Source: Acidobacteriota bacterium
GTDB lineage: Bacteria > Acidobacteriota > Thermoanaerobaculia > Gp7-AA8
DNA: 64,000 nt
Direction: 5' to 3'
Assembly: GCA_016184115.1 (NCBI GenBank)
Contig: JACPDH010000066.1
Span: 62,001-126,000, forward strand
Shown in pieces: positions 1-9,042 of this stretch (positions are counted from its first letter, which is position 1; each line of letters starts with the position of its first letter). Both the position numbers and the translations under genes were made by a program. The notes under the pieces were generated by a model that saw only the letters and a list, made by a program, of their open reading frames with translations, had not been told where the DNA came from and did not search any database.

Positions 1-337
1 CCAGCTCCGTCGCGGCGGCGATGAAGAGACAGCCACCCGGAAGCTTCGCGTCCTTCGCCCAGCGGAACCAGCCTTCGAACAGAGCACGAACGCGCGGCTC
101 GCCGCGCGGAGAACGTAAGGCGGGCGTGACGATCTGTTCGATGAATCGTTGCGCGGCCGACTTCATCACCTCGAGTTGCAGGTTTTCCTTCGACTCGAAA
201 TGGGCGAAGAGGCCACTCTTCGACATTCCCGCTTCTTTCGCAAGCTCTCCAATGCTCAGCGCACCAAGACCGACCTGGCTCGCCTTGGCCAGCGCGATGT
301 CCAGAATCGCATCGCGAGTCTCGTGCCCTTTCGTCAT
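1..337 (-). CDS. TetR/AcrR-family transcriptional regulator (3' end outside window)
   Basis: The reading frame starts with ATG at 337 and stays open to the window edge, so only about the first 112 residues are seen. The N-terminus reads as a TetR helix-turn-helix: ETRDAILDIALAKASQVGL, then GALSIGELAKEAGMSKSGLF and AHFESKENLQLEV, which is the classic xxGxxxLYxHFxxKExL pattern. The family comprises dimeric one-component repressors whose C-terminal half binds a ligand. No Shine-Dalgarno is visible, but TACTAT lies 9 nt upstream of the start and a 14-bp near-palindrome overlaps it, which suggests autoregulation from a very short leader. It is divergent from the M2 peptidase gene at 624, which it might also control. 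The ligand is unknown. Confidence 0.85.
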   Translation of the reverse strand, partial: MTKGHETRDAILDIALAKASQVGLGALSIGELAKEAGMSKSGLFAHFESKENLQLEVMKSAAQRFIEQIVTPALRSPRGEPRVRALFEGWFRWAKDAKLPGGCLFIAAATEL

Positions 338-350
338 GGTCTCAAAATAG

Positions 351-364
351 TACGACCGTTCGTA
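351..364. promoter_or_regulatory. Candidate TetR operator (TACGACCGTTCGTA)
   Basis: A near-palindrome with perfect 5-bp arms TACGA/TCGTA around CCGT lies 13 bp upstream of the TetR start codon. It overlaps the probable -10 box TACTAT (minus strand, 347-352). The size and position suit a TetR-family autoregulatory operator; binding is inferred. Confidence 0.45.
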
Positions 365-623
365 AAAAACAAGATGCAGTTTCGGAAGGAGCCGTCACAG
401 ACCCAAGGCGACTGATCTCGGCAGATGAATCGACTCGAACTCTGAACGTCGCGGGGACGCACACGCAACCGCGCGGCATCGCGGCACACGCGTTGCGCGT
501 CTTCTCACTCCTCCGCCCACAATTCGCAATCCGTATCCAGTGCACGCGTTTCACGCGCTTATACTCTTCGGCGCTAACCGCGCGCCATCCGGCGCGCCCG
601 TACGATCCAACCGGAGGAATCAG

Positions 624-2525
624 ATGAAGCAAGGTTTCATTCGAATCGTGTCGGGACTTGCGACCGCCACGTTGCTCGCTTCCGCGTGCGCCACTGCGAC
701 ACCTTCCCCTGCGCCCGAGGCGGCGCCCGCGTCCGTCGCGGAGACCGCGCCCGCTCCTGCTCCCGCACCACCGGCACCAAGCACGCCGCCTGCACTCACA
801 GCCGCCGACGCCGTCGCATTCGTCGCCGAAGCGAACGAGAAGCTGCTCGCGCTGCGCCAGGAGTCGAATCGCGCGTCCTGGGTGAAGGCGAACTTCATCA
901 CGGAGGACACGCAGTATCTCGAAGCGGTCTCCGCGGAGCGGACGATCAATGCGGGCGTCGATTACGCCAAACGCGCATTCGAATTCGACAAAGTCGACGG
1001 CATTGATCCGTCAACGAAGCGACAGCTCGAGATGATCAAGCTCGGCCTCACGATGCCGACGCCCGCCGATCCCGAGAAGAGCCGCGAGCTTACGACGATC
1101 GCGACCCGAATGGACGGCATGTACGGCGAAGGGAAGTACTGCCCGCCGGGCGGCGGCAAGTGCATGGATATCGAGGAGATCACCGAGATCCTCGCGACGA
1201 GCCGTGATCCCAGGAAGCTGCGCGAGGTCTGGGAGGGCTGGCAGGCGGTCGGCGCACCGATGCGCAATGACTACGCCCGCTTCGTGGAGCTTTCGAACGA
1301 AGGAGCACGGGAGCTCGGATTCAAAGACACCGGCGCGATGTGGCGCGCGAAATACGACATGCCCGCGGACGAGTTCGCGAAGGAGCTCGACCGACTCTGG
1401 GGCCAGGTAAAGCCGCTCTACGAGTCGCTCCATTGCTATGTCCGCACCAAGCTCGGTGAGAAGTACGGCACCGAAGCCGTCCCCCAGAACGGCCCGATTC
1501 CGGCACACCTCGTCGGCAACCTCTGGGCGCAGGATAGGGCGAATGTCTACGACCTGGTCGCACCGAAGAATGCCGATCCTGGGTACGACATCACGAAACT
1601 CCTCAAGAAGAAGAAGGTCAACGAGATCGAGATGGTTCGCTACGGCGAGCGCTTCTTCACCTCGCTCGGCTTTGAACCGCTGCCGAAGAGTTTCTGGGAG
1701 CGCTCTCTCATCACCAAGCCGCGCGACCGGAACGTGATCTGCCACGCCTCCGCATGGGACATCGACGAGGACAACGACCTCCGCATCAAGATGTGCACCG
1801 ACATCAACGCGGAAGACTTCCAGACGATCCACCACGAGCTCGGGCACAATTTCTACCAGCGCGCGTACAACAAGCAGCCGCTCGTCTTCCGAGACAGCGC
1901 AAACGACGGATTCCACGAGGCGATCGGTGACACGATCGCGCTCTCGATCACACCCGGCTATCTCGTAAAAGTCGGGCTGCTCTCCAAGGAGCCTGACACG
2001 TCGAAGGACACCGGACTGTTGCTCAATGCCGCCCTCGAGAAGGTCGCGTTCCTTCCGTTCGGCCTGCTCGTCGATCAGTGGCGATGGAAAGTCTTCGCAG
2101 GCGAGGTCACGCCGGCCGAGTACAACAAGGCGTGGTGGGAGCTGAAGTTGAAGTACCAGGGGGTGGCGCCGCCGTCTCCGCGCGGCGAGGAGTTCTTCGA
2201 CGCCGGAGCGAAGTACCACGTGCCCGGCAACACGCCGTACTCGCGCTACTTCCTCGCGCACATCCTGCAGTACCAGTTCCACCGCTCGCTTTGCGAGGTG
2301 GCGGGACAGAGCGGGCCGCTCAACCGCTGCTCGATCTACGGAAGCAAGGAAGCGGGCGCCCGTCTCGGTGCGACGCTTGCGATGGGTGCAAGCCGCCCCT
2401 GGCAGGACGCGCTCGAGGCGCTCTCGGGTAAGCGCGAGATGGACGCCTCGGCGATCATCGATTATTTTGCGCCGCTCAAGACGTGGCTCGACGAGCAGAA
2501 CAAGGGCCGCAGCTGCGGCTGGTAA
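624..2525 (+). CDS. Secreted M2-family zinc dipeptidyl-carboxypeptidase (ACE-like)
   Basis: A 633-aa peptidase of the angiotensin-converting-enzyme family (M2), which removes C-terminal dipeptides. The zinc site is clear: HELGH at residues 404-408, with the third ligand E432 in GFHEAIGD. ATG 624 is preferred over the upstream in-frame start at 540 because GGAGGAATCAG precedes it. The protein also then begins with a signal sequence ending in a lipobox-like LLASACAT, followed by a Pro/Ala-rich linker (about residues 25-60) typical of lipoproteins. It is therefore probably an outer-facing or periplasmic lipoprotein. M2 peptidases are common in Acidobacteriota. The gene stands alone and is followed by a strong hairpin. 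Confidence 0.93.
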   Translation: MKQGFIRIVSGLATATLLASACATATPSPAPEAAPASVAETAPAPAPAPPAPSTPPALTAADAVAFVAEANEKLLALRQESNRASWVKANFITEDTQYLEAVSAERTINAGVDYAKRAFEFDKVDGIDPSTKRQLEMIKLGLTMPTPADPEKSRELTTIATRMDGMYGEGKYCPPGGGKCMDIEEITEILATSRDPRKLREVWEGWQAVGAPMRNDYARFVELSNEGARELGFKDTGAMWRAKYDMPADEFAKELDRLWGQVKPLYESLHCYVRTKLGEKYGTEAVPQNGPIPAHLVGNLWAQDRANVYDLVAPKNADPGYDITKLLKKKKVNEIEMVRYGERFFTSLGFEPLPKSFWERSLITKPRDRNVICHASAWDIDEDNDLRIKMCTDINAEDFQTIHHELGHNFYQRAYNKQPLVFRDSANDGFHEAIGDTIALSITPGYLVKVGLLSKEPDTSKDTGLLLNAALEKVAFLPFGLLVDQWRWKVFAGEVTPAEYNKAWWELKLKYQGVAPPSPRGEEFFDAGAKYHVPGNTPYSRYFLAHILQYQFHRSLCEVAGQSGPLNRCSIYGSKEAGARLGATLAMGASRPWQDALEALSGKREMDASAIIDYFAPLKTWLDEQNKGRSCGW

Positions 2526-2528
2526 CGT

Positions 2529-2561
2529 ACCTAGGGGGCCGGCACCACCGGCCCCCTAGGT
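2529..2561 (+). terminator. Strong hairpin downstream of M2 peptidase
   Basis: Perfect 14-bp arms ACCTAGGGGGCCGG / CCGGCCCCCTAGGT with a 5-nt loop lie 3 bp after the stop codon. There is no long U-tract, so it may act as a factor-assisted terminator or 3' stabiliser. Confidence 0.6.
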
Positions 2562-2709
2562 GTATCAAGAATCCAGGAATTGAGAGATGCGCCGGGCGCC
2601 GATTCAGGCACGAGTCCAACGGCCGGATGCCTCGCGATGAAGCCCCAGGTGGCGGAAATCGTCGTTGTAGGCAAGGAGCTCGCCGCCTCGCGACCGCACG
2701 GTAAGCCTG

Positions 2710-3606
2710 TTATCGGATCCTGCGCACTTTCGACGCGAGCCCGAGCTTTTCGAGCACGACGATCGTGTACCAGCCGAAGTCGATCTCCCAGAACTTGAAG
2801 CCGAGCTTCGCCGACGCAGGGTGCGCGTGGTGGTTCGCGTGCCAATTCTCGCCCTGGAAGAAATGCAGGAAGCCGAGCCAGATGATGTTCTGTGAGGAAT
2901 CCTCACCCGGCTTCGCATCGGCGCGCATGTGCGCGATGCTGTTGACGAAGCACTGCGCGTGAAGCGACGTCACGAGGCGCATCGGTCCGAGCCAGAAGAA
3001 TGCTTCCCAGCCGAGCGGAATCCAGGCGAACAGCGACACGGCGAGCACTGGGACCTGCATCCGGTTCCAGAAGCGGTACTGCGGCTTGTTGAGGTCGGGG
3101 CACCAGCGATCGAGTGGGACGTTCCCCGCCTGCCAGAGCCAGCGCAGATGCGACCACCAGAAGCCGCCGATCGCGGGGCTGGAGATGTCTTCGGGAGTCT
3201 CGACCTTCGCGTGATGCTGCCGATGGTTCGCGGTCCACGAGTCGGGAGAGCCCGAGCCGCAGAACTGCGCGAAAAAGATCAGGAAGTGGCGGACGATTGG
3301 GTGAAGCTGAAGAGCCCTGTGCGCGAGCGCCCGGTGGTAGCAGACCGTCACGCCGATGCCTCCCACCCACGCGATCGCAAGCGTGGCGCCAGCGATCTTC
3401 CATCCCGGCGAAGGGAAGAAAACCAGTCCGACGACGGCGAGCACATGGATGAGCACCATGTAGAAGAAGGTCGGGTAGTCCCCCTTCGCGGGCTTCCACC
3501 ACGGGGCGTTCCACGGCTCGGGACCGAGGCTCGAGACGATCGGAGTCTCCGCCGGGCGGGACGGCAGATCGGCTACGGAAGGGACACTTTCAGCAATGGC
3601 AGACAT
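2710..3606 (-). CDS. Membrane acyl-CoA (fatty acid) desaturase
   Basis: A 298-aa integral membrane di-iron desaturase (FA_desaturase/stearoyl-CoA desaturase type). It inserts a cis double bond into a saturated acyl chain and so adjusts membrane fluidity. All three histidine boxes are present: HRALAH at 91-96, HRQHH at 128-132 and HANHH at 256-260. Hydrophobic segments at about 46-64, 72-90, 106-117 and 185-205 fit the four-helix topology. ATG 3606 is chosen because GGAG lies 9 nt upstream; a longer in-frame extension to 3732 has Arg/Ser-rich, non-conserved sequence. The electron donor is not encoded nearby. Confidence 0.92.
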   Translation of the reverse strand: MSAIAESVPSVADLPSRPAETPIVSSLGPEPWNAPWWKPAKGDYPTFFYMVLIHVLAVVGLVFFPSPGWKIAGATLAIAWVGGIGVTVCYHRALAHRALQLHPIVRHFLIFFAQFCGSGSPDSWTANHRQHHAKVETPEDISSPAIGGFWWSHLRWLWQAGNVPLDRWCPDLNKPQYRFWNRMQVPVLAVSLFAWIPLGWEAFFWLGPMRLVTSLHAQCFVNSIAHMRADAKPGEDSSQNIIWLGFLHFFQGENWHANHHAHPASAKLGFKFWEIDFGWYTIVVLEKLGLASKVRRIR

Positions 3607-3754
3607 CCGGACATTCTCCACGAGGGCGCTGTGTGAGCAAGAAGAGATTCTGAATGGCCATTCAGCAATGGCCGGCGGAGGGGCGTTGACATCGAATCGC
3701 AACAGCGACCGGCGGCCGTACGTTCCACGCAACTCTTCCGGCGGCCGCGCGACG

Positions 3755-3760
3755 TAGAAT
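3755..3760 (+). promoter_or_regulatory. -10-like box TAGAAT before SGNH hydrolase
   Basis: TAGAAT ends 10 nt before ATG 3771, and no Shine-Dalgarno lies between. The transcript would be nearly leaderless (see findings). Confidence 0.45.
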
Positions 3761-3770
3761 CGTCACAACG

Positions 3771-4385
3771 ATGAAACGCTTTCTGGCGCTCGGAGACTCG
3801 TACACGATCGGCGAGGGAGTGGCCGCCTCCGACCGCTGGCCTAACAGGCTTGCGGCGCTTCTCCGGGCAGAGCAAGTCGAGGTTTCCGACCCTGAGATCG
3901 TGGCGAGAACCGGCTGGACGACCGACGAGCTCTCGAGCGCAATCGACACCGCCGCGCCTCAGGGTCCGTTCGACCTCGTCTCGCTTCTCGTCGGCGTGAA
4001 CGACCAGTATCGAGGGCTCGAGATCGAGGGCTTCCGGCGGCGCTTTACCACGCTCCTGCAGCGATCGATCGCGTTCGCCAGCGGCGCCCCCTCGAGCGTC
4101 GTCGTCGTGTCGATCCCCGACTGGGGAGTCACGCCGTTCGCACGGGAGCAGCGTCGCGCAATGTTGAAGGTGGCCGACGAAATCGATGCTTTCAACCGCG
4201 TCGTGCGCTCCGAAGTCAGTCAGGCGGGCGCGCGATTCGTCGACGTCACTCCGATCTCCCGCGTCGCCCTCAACGACCCCGCTCTCCTCGCATCCGACGG
4301 CCTTCATCCCTCCGCGTCGATGTACCGGCTCTGGGTCGAACAGATCCTGGCGGCGGCACGCGCGGCAGTCGTTGGAGGTGACTAG
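3771..4385 (+). CDS. SGNH/GDSL-family hydrolase
   Basis: A 204-aa SGNH-fold esterase/lipase. Block I is GDSYTIGEG near the N-terminus (nucleophile Ser in GDSY). Block III is GVND, giving the oxyanion Asn. Block V is DGLHPS near residue 185, giving the Asp and His. The length matches single-domain cytosolic SGNH hydrolases, and there is no signal peptide. The substrate cannot be predicted from sequence. The gene lacks a Shine-Dalgarno sequence and is preceded closely by TAGAAT. Confidence 0.88.
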   Translation: MKRFLALGDSYTIGEGVAASDRWPNRLAALLRAEQVEVSDPEIVARTGWTTDELSSAIDTAAPQGPFDLVSLLVGVNDQYRGLEIEGFRRRFTTLLQRSIAFASGAPSSVVVVSIPDWGVTPFAREQRRAMLKVADEIDAFNRVVRSEVSQAGARFVDVTPISRVALNDPALLASDGLHPSASMYRLWVEQILAAARAAVVGGD

Positions 4386-4486
4386 TGTTCTGAATCCGCG
4401 TCGTTCACTCTCGTTTACACGCCTGCAACGCCGCCCCTCTGCCTACTTCCGCTATCATCTCGGGGTTCGAATCGAGGAGCCTCGCC

Positions 4487-6496
4487 ATGACTGTCGTCTC
4501 CACCGTCTGTCCAATGGACTGCCCTGATACGTGTGCACTCGAGGTCGAGGTCGATGACGGTCGCGTGAAGGCGATCCACGGCAGCCGAGGCGACCATCCC
4601 ACGACCCAAGGCTTCATCTGCGGGAAGGTCAGCGCCTTCGCGAAACGCGTCTATCACGAGTCGCGGATCCTTCACCCGCTGCGGCGCAGCGGAGCGAAAG
4701 GTTCAGGCAGGTTCGAACGGATCACGTGGGACGACGCGATCGCGGAGATCACGACACGATTCAAGGCGATCATCGCGGCTCACGGAGGCGAAGCAATCCT
4801 CCCCTACGCCTACGGCGGTTCGAACGGCTTCGTCTCCGACAAACTCGTCGATGATTACTTCTTTGCGAGGATCGGAGCGTCGCGAATCGAGCGCACGCTC
4901 TGTGCCGCTCCTACAGGCGCGATCGCAACCGCGATGTACGGAAAGATGCCGGGCGTCGCGCCGGAAGACTACGTCCACGCGAAGATGATCGTCGTCTGGG
5001 GCGCGAATCCGCGAGCGTCGCAGATCCATCTCGTCCCCTACCTGCAGGAAGCACGGAAGCGGGGCGCGTTCGTCGTGACGGTCGATCCCAGGCAGGCGCT
5101 GGCACCGCGGGAAGTCGATCTCCACGTTCCGCTCCTTCCCGGATCCGATGTCGCTCTCGCACTCTCGATCATCGGCGAGCTCGTGAATCTCGGCGCAGTC
5201 GACGCGGCATTCCTCGAGAAGCACACATCAGGTGCGGACGCGCTGTTCGCAGAAGCAACGAAGTGGCCTGCTGAGCGAGCTGCCTCGGTGGCGGGTGTCG
5301 ATCCCTCGACGATCCGCGAGATCGCGCGGCGCTGGGCCGAGGCGACGCCGGCCGTGATGCGCTGCGGCTGGGGCCTCGAGCGCAATACGAATGGGGCCCA
5401 CGCGGTGGCAGCCGTCCTCGCGATCCCCGCGATCTCCGGCAAGTTCGGCGTTCGCGGGGGCGGCTACACGCTGAGCAACAGCGGCGCCGCGAAGCTCGAT
5501 CTCGAGCCGTTCTTCGACGGTCTCCGCTCGTCGTCTCGGACGCTTAACATGTCGAAGCTCGGCGAGCTCCTCAACGAGCCGCTCTCTCCCCCGGTGAAGG
5601 CGCTCTTCGTCTACAACTGCAACCCCATGGCGACCGCGCCCGATCAGAACGCGATCGCACGCGGCCTCGGACGCGACGACCTCTTCACCGTCGTTCACGA
5701 CCAGGTCATGACCGACACGGCCCGATGGGCCGACATCGTTCTCCCCGCGACCACATTCCTCGAGGCGTGGGACGTGCGCCGCGGGTACGGCACGTTCGTC
5801 GTCGGAGGGGTACGCCCAGCGATCGCCCCGGTCGGCGAATCGATGCCTAACGATCAGCTCTTCGCCGCGCTCGGCCGCGCGATGGGCTATGACGACCGCC
5901 AGTTCCGGATGTCGAGCGAAGACTGCGTGCGCTACGTCGCGGAACACCTCGACATGGGCAGCGGACGCAGGCCCAACAGCGCGACAATCCTCTCGGGGGG
6001 ATTCGATCGCTACGACTTCCCCGGCACATCGCCCGTGCAGTTCGAGACGGCCTTTCCGAGGACCGCTGACGGAAAGGTCCACCTCCGTCCCGCCATCCTC
6101 GGCGACGCGCCCTGGAGCTACGTCGCAATTGCCGACGAGCGCTTCCCGCTCTCGTTGATCACGCCCGCGAGCTCTCGAATGATCTCCAGCTCGATGGGCG
6201 AGTTCAATTTCCCGGAATTGTTCGCGGAGCTCAATCCGTCCGATGCCGCGAAGCGCGGTATCGCTGATGGAGCAACCGTCCGGGTCTTCAACCTCCTCGG
6301 TGAGGTCGTCGTGCGCGTGAAGCTCACGGCCAGCGTTCGCCCGGGCGTCGTCTCGATGAACAAAGGGGCATGGATGAAGGCAACGAAGAACGGGAACACC
6401 GCCACCGCGCTTTGCCCTCAGAGTGTCGAGCCGGTCTCCGGCGGCGCCTGCTACAACGACGCACGTGTCGAAGTGGAACAGTTAGGGAACGACTAG
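4487..6496 (+). CDS. Molybdopterin (MopB/DMSO-reductase family) oxidoreductase, stand-alone
   Basis: A 669-aa bis-MGD oxidoreductase. The N-terminal 4Fe-4S motif is C8-x3-C12-x3-C16 with C45 (CPMDCPDTC...CGK), and the domain order is typical: Fe-S, MGD binding, then a C-terminal beta domain from about residue 555. In the segment aligning with the FdhF selenocysteine loop the protein reads TLCAAPTG, giving a candidate Mo ligand C139; the usual following His is Ala. There is no Tat signal, so it is cytoplasmic. No Fe-S or membrane partner is adjacent, unlike the other two MopB loci in this window. The start has GAGGAG upstream. The substrate is unknown; related families include formate dehydrogenase-like and uncharacterised MopB clades. 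Confidence 0.88.
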   Translation: MTVVSTVCPMDCPDTCALEVEVDDGRVKAIHGSRGDHPTTQGFICGKVSAFAKRVYHESRILHPLRRSGAKGSGRFERITWDDAIAEITTRFKAIIAAHGGEAILPYAYGGSNGFVSDKLVDDYFFARIGASRIERTLCAAPTGAIATAMYGKMPGVAPEDYVHAKMIVVWGANPRASQIHLVPYLQEARKRGAFVVTVDPRQALAPREVDLHVPLLPGSDVALALSIIGELVNLGAVDAAFLEKHTSGADALFAEATKWPAERAASVAGVDPSTIREIARRWAEATPAVMRCGWGLERNTNGAHAVAAVLAIPAISGKFGVRGGGYTLSNSGAAKLDLEPFFDGLRSSSRTLNMSKLGELLNEPLSPPVKALFVYNCNPMATAPDQNAIARGLGRDDLFTVVHDQVMTDTARWADIVLPATTFLEAWDVRRGYGTFVVGGVRPAIAPVGESMPNDQLFAALGRAMGYDDRQFRMSSEDCVRYVAEHLDMGSGRRPNSATILSGGFDRYDFPGTSPVQFETAFPRTADGKVHLRPAILGDAPWSYVAIADERFPLSLITPASSRMISSSMGEFNFPELFAELNPSDAAKRGIADGATVRVFNLLGEVVVRVKLTASVRPGVVSMNKGAWMKATKNGNTATALCPQSVEPVSGGACYNDARVEVEQLGND

Positions 6497-9042
6497 GGAG
6501 TGAAGCGATAGAGATCCGCGATTGCCTGAATCTTCTCGCGGAGCAGCGCCTGAGCGCGGCGGGTCTCACCCGGATCGGGTTCGCGAGACGTAGCGAGCCC
6601 GTCCGGCGGAATCTCGTACACGGTGTCGCGAAAGTTGATCGCATCCGCCACATAAAGCCTGCGTCCGTTTTCTCCGAGAATCCCCCAGACCGGCCCATAG
6701 CTCGACGCGACGAGGTAGTCGCCGCGGAAGTACGGCTTCTGCTCCTTGAGCTCCTCCGTGAAGAGTGGCCGGCCCAACATCTCGTCGTTGTGTATCGGAC
6801 GATGACCGAGCACGTAGTGAATCGTCGGGGTCACGTCTGTGACGAACGCGATGGCGTCGCGATCGGCCTTGAGCGATCTCTGCTGGGTGCGCGGGAGTTT
6901 GACGATCAGCGGCACGCGGAGAATCTCCGGAGCGATCGAGTATGCGTGTCCCCACTGCCCCCCCTCCGAGAGCGCGTCGCCATGGTCGGCAGTGACGACG
7001 ACCATGCTCGACTCCCACATCCCCTTCTCGCGGAGGAAGTCGAAGAACTGGCCGAGGCATTGATCGAGCCGCCGGACTCGCCATGCGTACGGAGCGTGAA
7101 AGCCTGGGTACGTTTCGCCTTTCGGCACGTTCGCGCCATCGCGGCGAATCGACGCGATGTGAAGATCGAGCGGTTGCAGATAGGCGAACACCGGTTCGTC
7201 GCTGCCCGCGAGAGGGCCAACCTTCTCCTTCAACAGCTCGAGCTGCCCGCAGAGCTGCTCTCCCGGCCCGACCGACGGGAGGCGGGTGACCGTCGGGCCG
7301 TCACGCACGATCGCGTCGAGAATTGGGTCGTGACCAAGAACCTCGCGATATCGCTCCCACTCGAGCAACTTCTGGAGCGAGTTCATCGGATGGAATGGTT
7401 CGACATATTGCTTGTGAAGGAGCATGCCGCCCACCCAGATCGATGGCTCCGAGAGTCCTGTGGCACCGTAGCGCGCAAACGCGTTGCGGAACGAAACGCC
7501 TTCGCCGGCGAGCGCATCGAGTGAAGGTGTGAACGTGACGTTTCGATTCACCGCGCCGACGTAATCGCGGCGAAGGCTGTCGACCACGAAGATGAAGATG
7601 TGCGGGCGCGGCCCGGTCTTAGGCTCGAGTCGCTGCACCTGCTCAACGTCGACCGGCGAGACCTGCTTCGCGCGCGAGATGTTGGTGTAGCTCCTGAGAA
7701 ACGCGTAGAAGTCGTCGGCGCGAACGGCCGGCTCCAGCGTCACGGCATCGCGCCCGAGCCGGTATGCGACGTCCCACGAGCGCCAGCGCAGCTCGGCAGC
7801 CCTGAGGTCGCCGCCTCCGGCCAGTGCCGGGATCCGCCCACCGAGGCGATCGAGCGCATAGTGGCCCCCGATGATCAACGCGCAGAATTCGAGCCAGACG
7901 ATCGTCGCGTCGGGCGCCGGATCACGCACCGGAATGATCCGGTAGAAGATCGCCGCGAAGATCGTCCAGGCAGCGATGACCAGGAGCTTCTGCTGCAGGA
8001 AACTCCAGTCGAAGCCGGCGAGAGAGACAGCTCCCGCCGCCAGCGAGACAGCCGTGACGCACGCCGCCCAGGCGAGCACGCGTCGCGGAATCCCGGGCGT
8101 CACGCCGAGGCCGGCCACGACGAGATCGACACCGCTCCCGATCCCGGAGTTGCCCTCCTTTGCGCAATGCCGGATGCCCGTCCCGTACACGAGCAGCGCG
8201 GCCGAGCCCGACGCGACGAGCGCAAGCATCCAGGCGGGAAGCCCTTCGAGCGACAGCGGCTCGAGCACGATCGAGACTACCGCGCTCGCCAATGCGAATC
8301 CGCCTAACGAGACGAGCAGGACCGCTTCGGCGAACGCCGAGCGATAGAAAAACGCTGCGACCGAACGGACGAGTGCGAGTCCTGTAAACACGCAGGCCGC
8401 GATCACGAGCTGCGTCCAGAAGCCGGTGATCCCCACCGCGAGCGCTTCGCCGCCGCTCAGCGTGCCGCGTGGCGCGCGCACGATCGCCACCGTGAAGAAG
8501 ACGAGCGTTACCGCGATTGCCGCGACCAGCATCGTCTGGAACTGCCGCGCCGACTCCGCACCGCGGCTCGAAGTCCAGATCAGCCGCCGCGAAGCGTCAG
8601 GAATGTCGATCAACCCGACGAGCGCAAGCGGCACGAACATCCACGACGCGCGCGAAAGTGTGCCCGGGTCCATCCCTGCATTGTCCAGCGGGCTCGCGAC
8701 GAACATCCAAAGCGAGTACGCCCCCAGGACCACGCCAAGGACAAACGACCAGGCGCTCGATCGCCCGAACCCGAAACGAGGCAACGTCGCCGCGACGACC
8801 GCCGCAGACAGCAACGCGAAGAGGTAGGGTTGTAGTGCGACAAACGTCGGAAGCCAGGCGATGATCTGTCCCTGGATGAAGTTTTGATTCGTGAACGGGA
8901 TGAAGCAGAGGAGCAGGTAGGTCGCGCTCAGCGTGCAGACCAAGGCGTAGGCAAGGCGCGAGAGATGGATCGCCGCGAGCCTCAACGCGAGACGCCCCGC
9001 CTCCATCACCTCCGGCGGAAGCGGATTCGAGAGTGCGCCCAT
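6493..9042 (-). CDS. Membrane sulfatase/phosphotransferase-like protein (alkaline phosphatase superfamily)
   Basis: A protein of about 849 aa. The N-terminal half has roughly a dozen hydrophobic segments, and from about residue 480 an extracytoplasmic sulfatase-fold domain follows. The metal-binding start is IFIFVVDSLRRDYVG; the nucleophile loop reads YGATGLSEPSIWVGG and the second metal site is TADHGDALSEGGQWGH. The S-x-P-S core resembles sulfatase C/S-x-P-S-R, but Arg is Ile and no Cys is present, so FGE-type activation is unlikely. LtaS- or EptA-like transfer of head groups is an alternative. ATG 9042 shares one base with the stop of the upstream TPR gene; GTG 9045 is also possible. Its stop overlaps the convergent MopB stop. 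Confidence 0.8.
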   Translation of the reverse strand: MGALSNPLPPEVMEAGRLALRLAAIHLSRLAYALVCTLSATYLLLCFIPFTNQNFIQGQIIAWLPTFVALQPYLFALLSAAVVAATLPRFGFGRSSAWSFVLGVVLGAYSLWMFVASPLDNAGMDPGTLSRASWMFVPLALVGLIDIPDASRRLIWTSSRGAESARQFQTMLVAAIAVTLVFFTVAIVRAPRGTLSGGEALAVGITGFWTQLVIAACVFTGLALVRSVAAFFYRSAFAEAVLLVSLGGFALASAVVSIVLEPLSLEGLPAWMLALVASGSAALLVYGTGIRHCAKEGNSGIGSGVDLVVAGLGVTPGIPRRVLAWAACVTAVSLAAGAVSLAGFDWSFLQQKLLVIAAWTIFAAIFYRIIPVRDPAPDATIVWLEFCALIIGGHYALDRLGGRIPALAGGGDLRAAELRWRSWDVAYRLGRDAVTLEPAVRADDFYAFLRSYTNISRAKQVSPVDVEQVQRLEPKTGPRPHIFIFVVDSLRRDYVGAVNRNVTFTPSLDALAGEGVSFRNAFARYGATGLSEPSIWVGGMLLHKQYVEPFHPMNSLQKLLEWERYREVLGHDPILDAIVRDGPTVTRLPSVGPGEQLCGQLELLKEKVGPLAGSDEPVFAYLQPLDLHIASIRRDGANVPKGETYPGFHAPYAWRVRRLDQCLGQFFDFLREKGMWESSMVVVTADHGDALSEGGQWGHAYSIAPEILRVPLIVKLPRTQQRSLKADRDAIAFVTDVTPTIHYVLGHRPIHNDEMLGRPLFTEELKEQKPYFRGDYLVASSYGPVWGILGENGRRLYVADAINFRDTVYEIPPDGLATSREPDPGETRRAQALLREKIQAIADLYRFTP

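Noticed and set aside
1011-2282. Long minus-strand open frame antisense to the M2 peptidase gene
   Set aside because: It is a shadow of high-GC codon structure: Arg/Glu/Val-rich with no domain, and the plus-strand frame contains all catalytic motifs.
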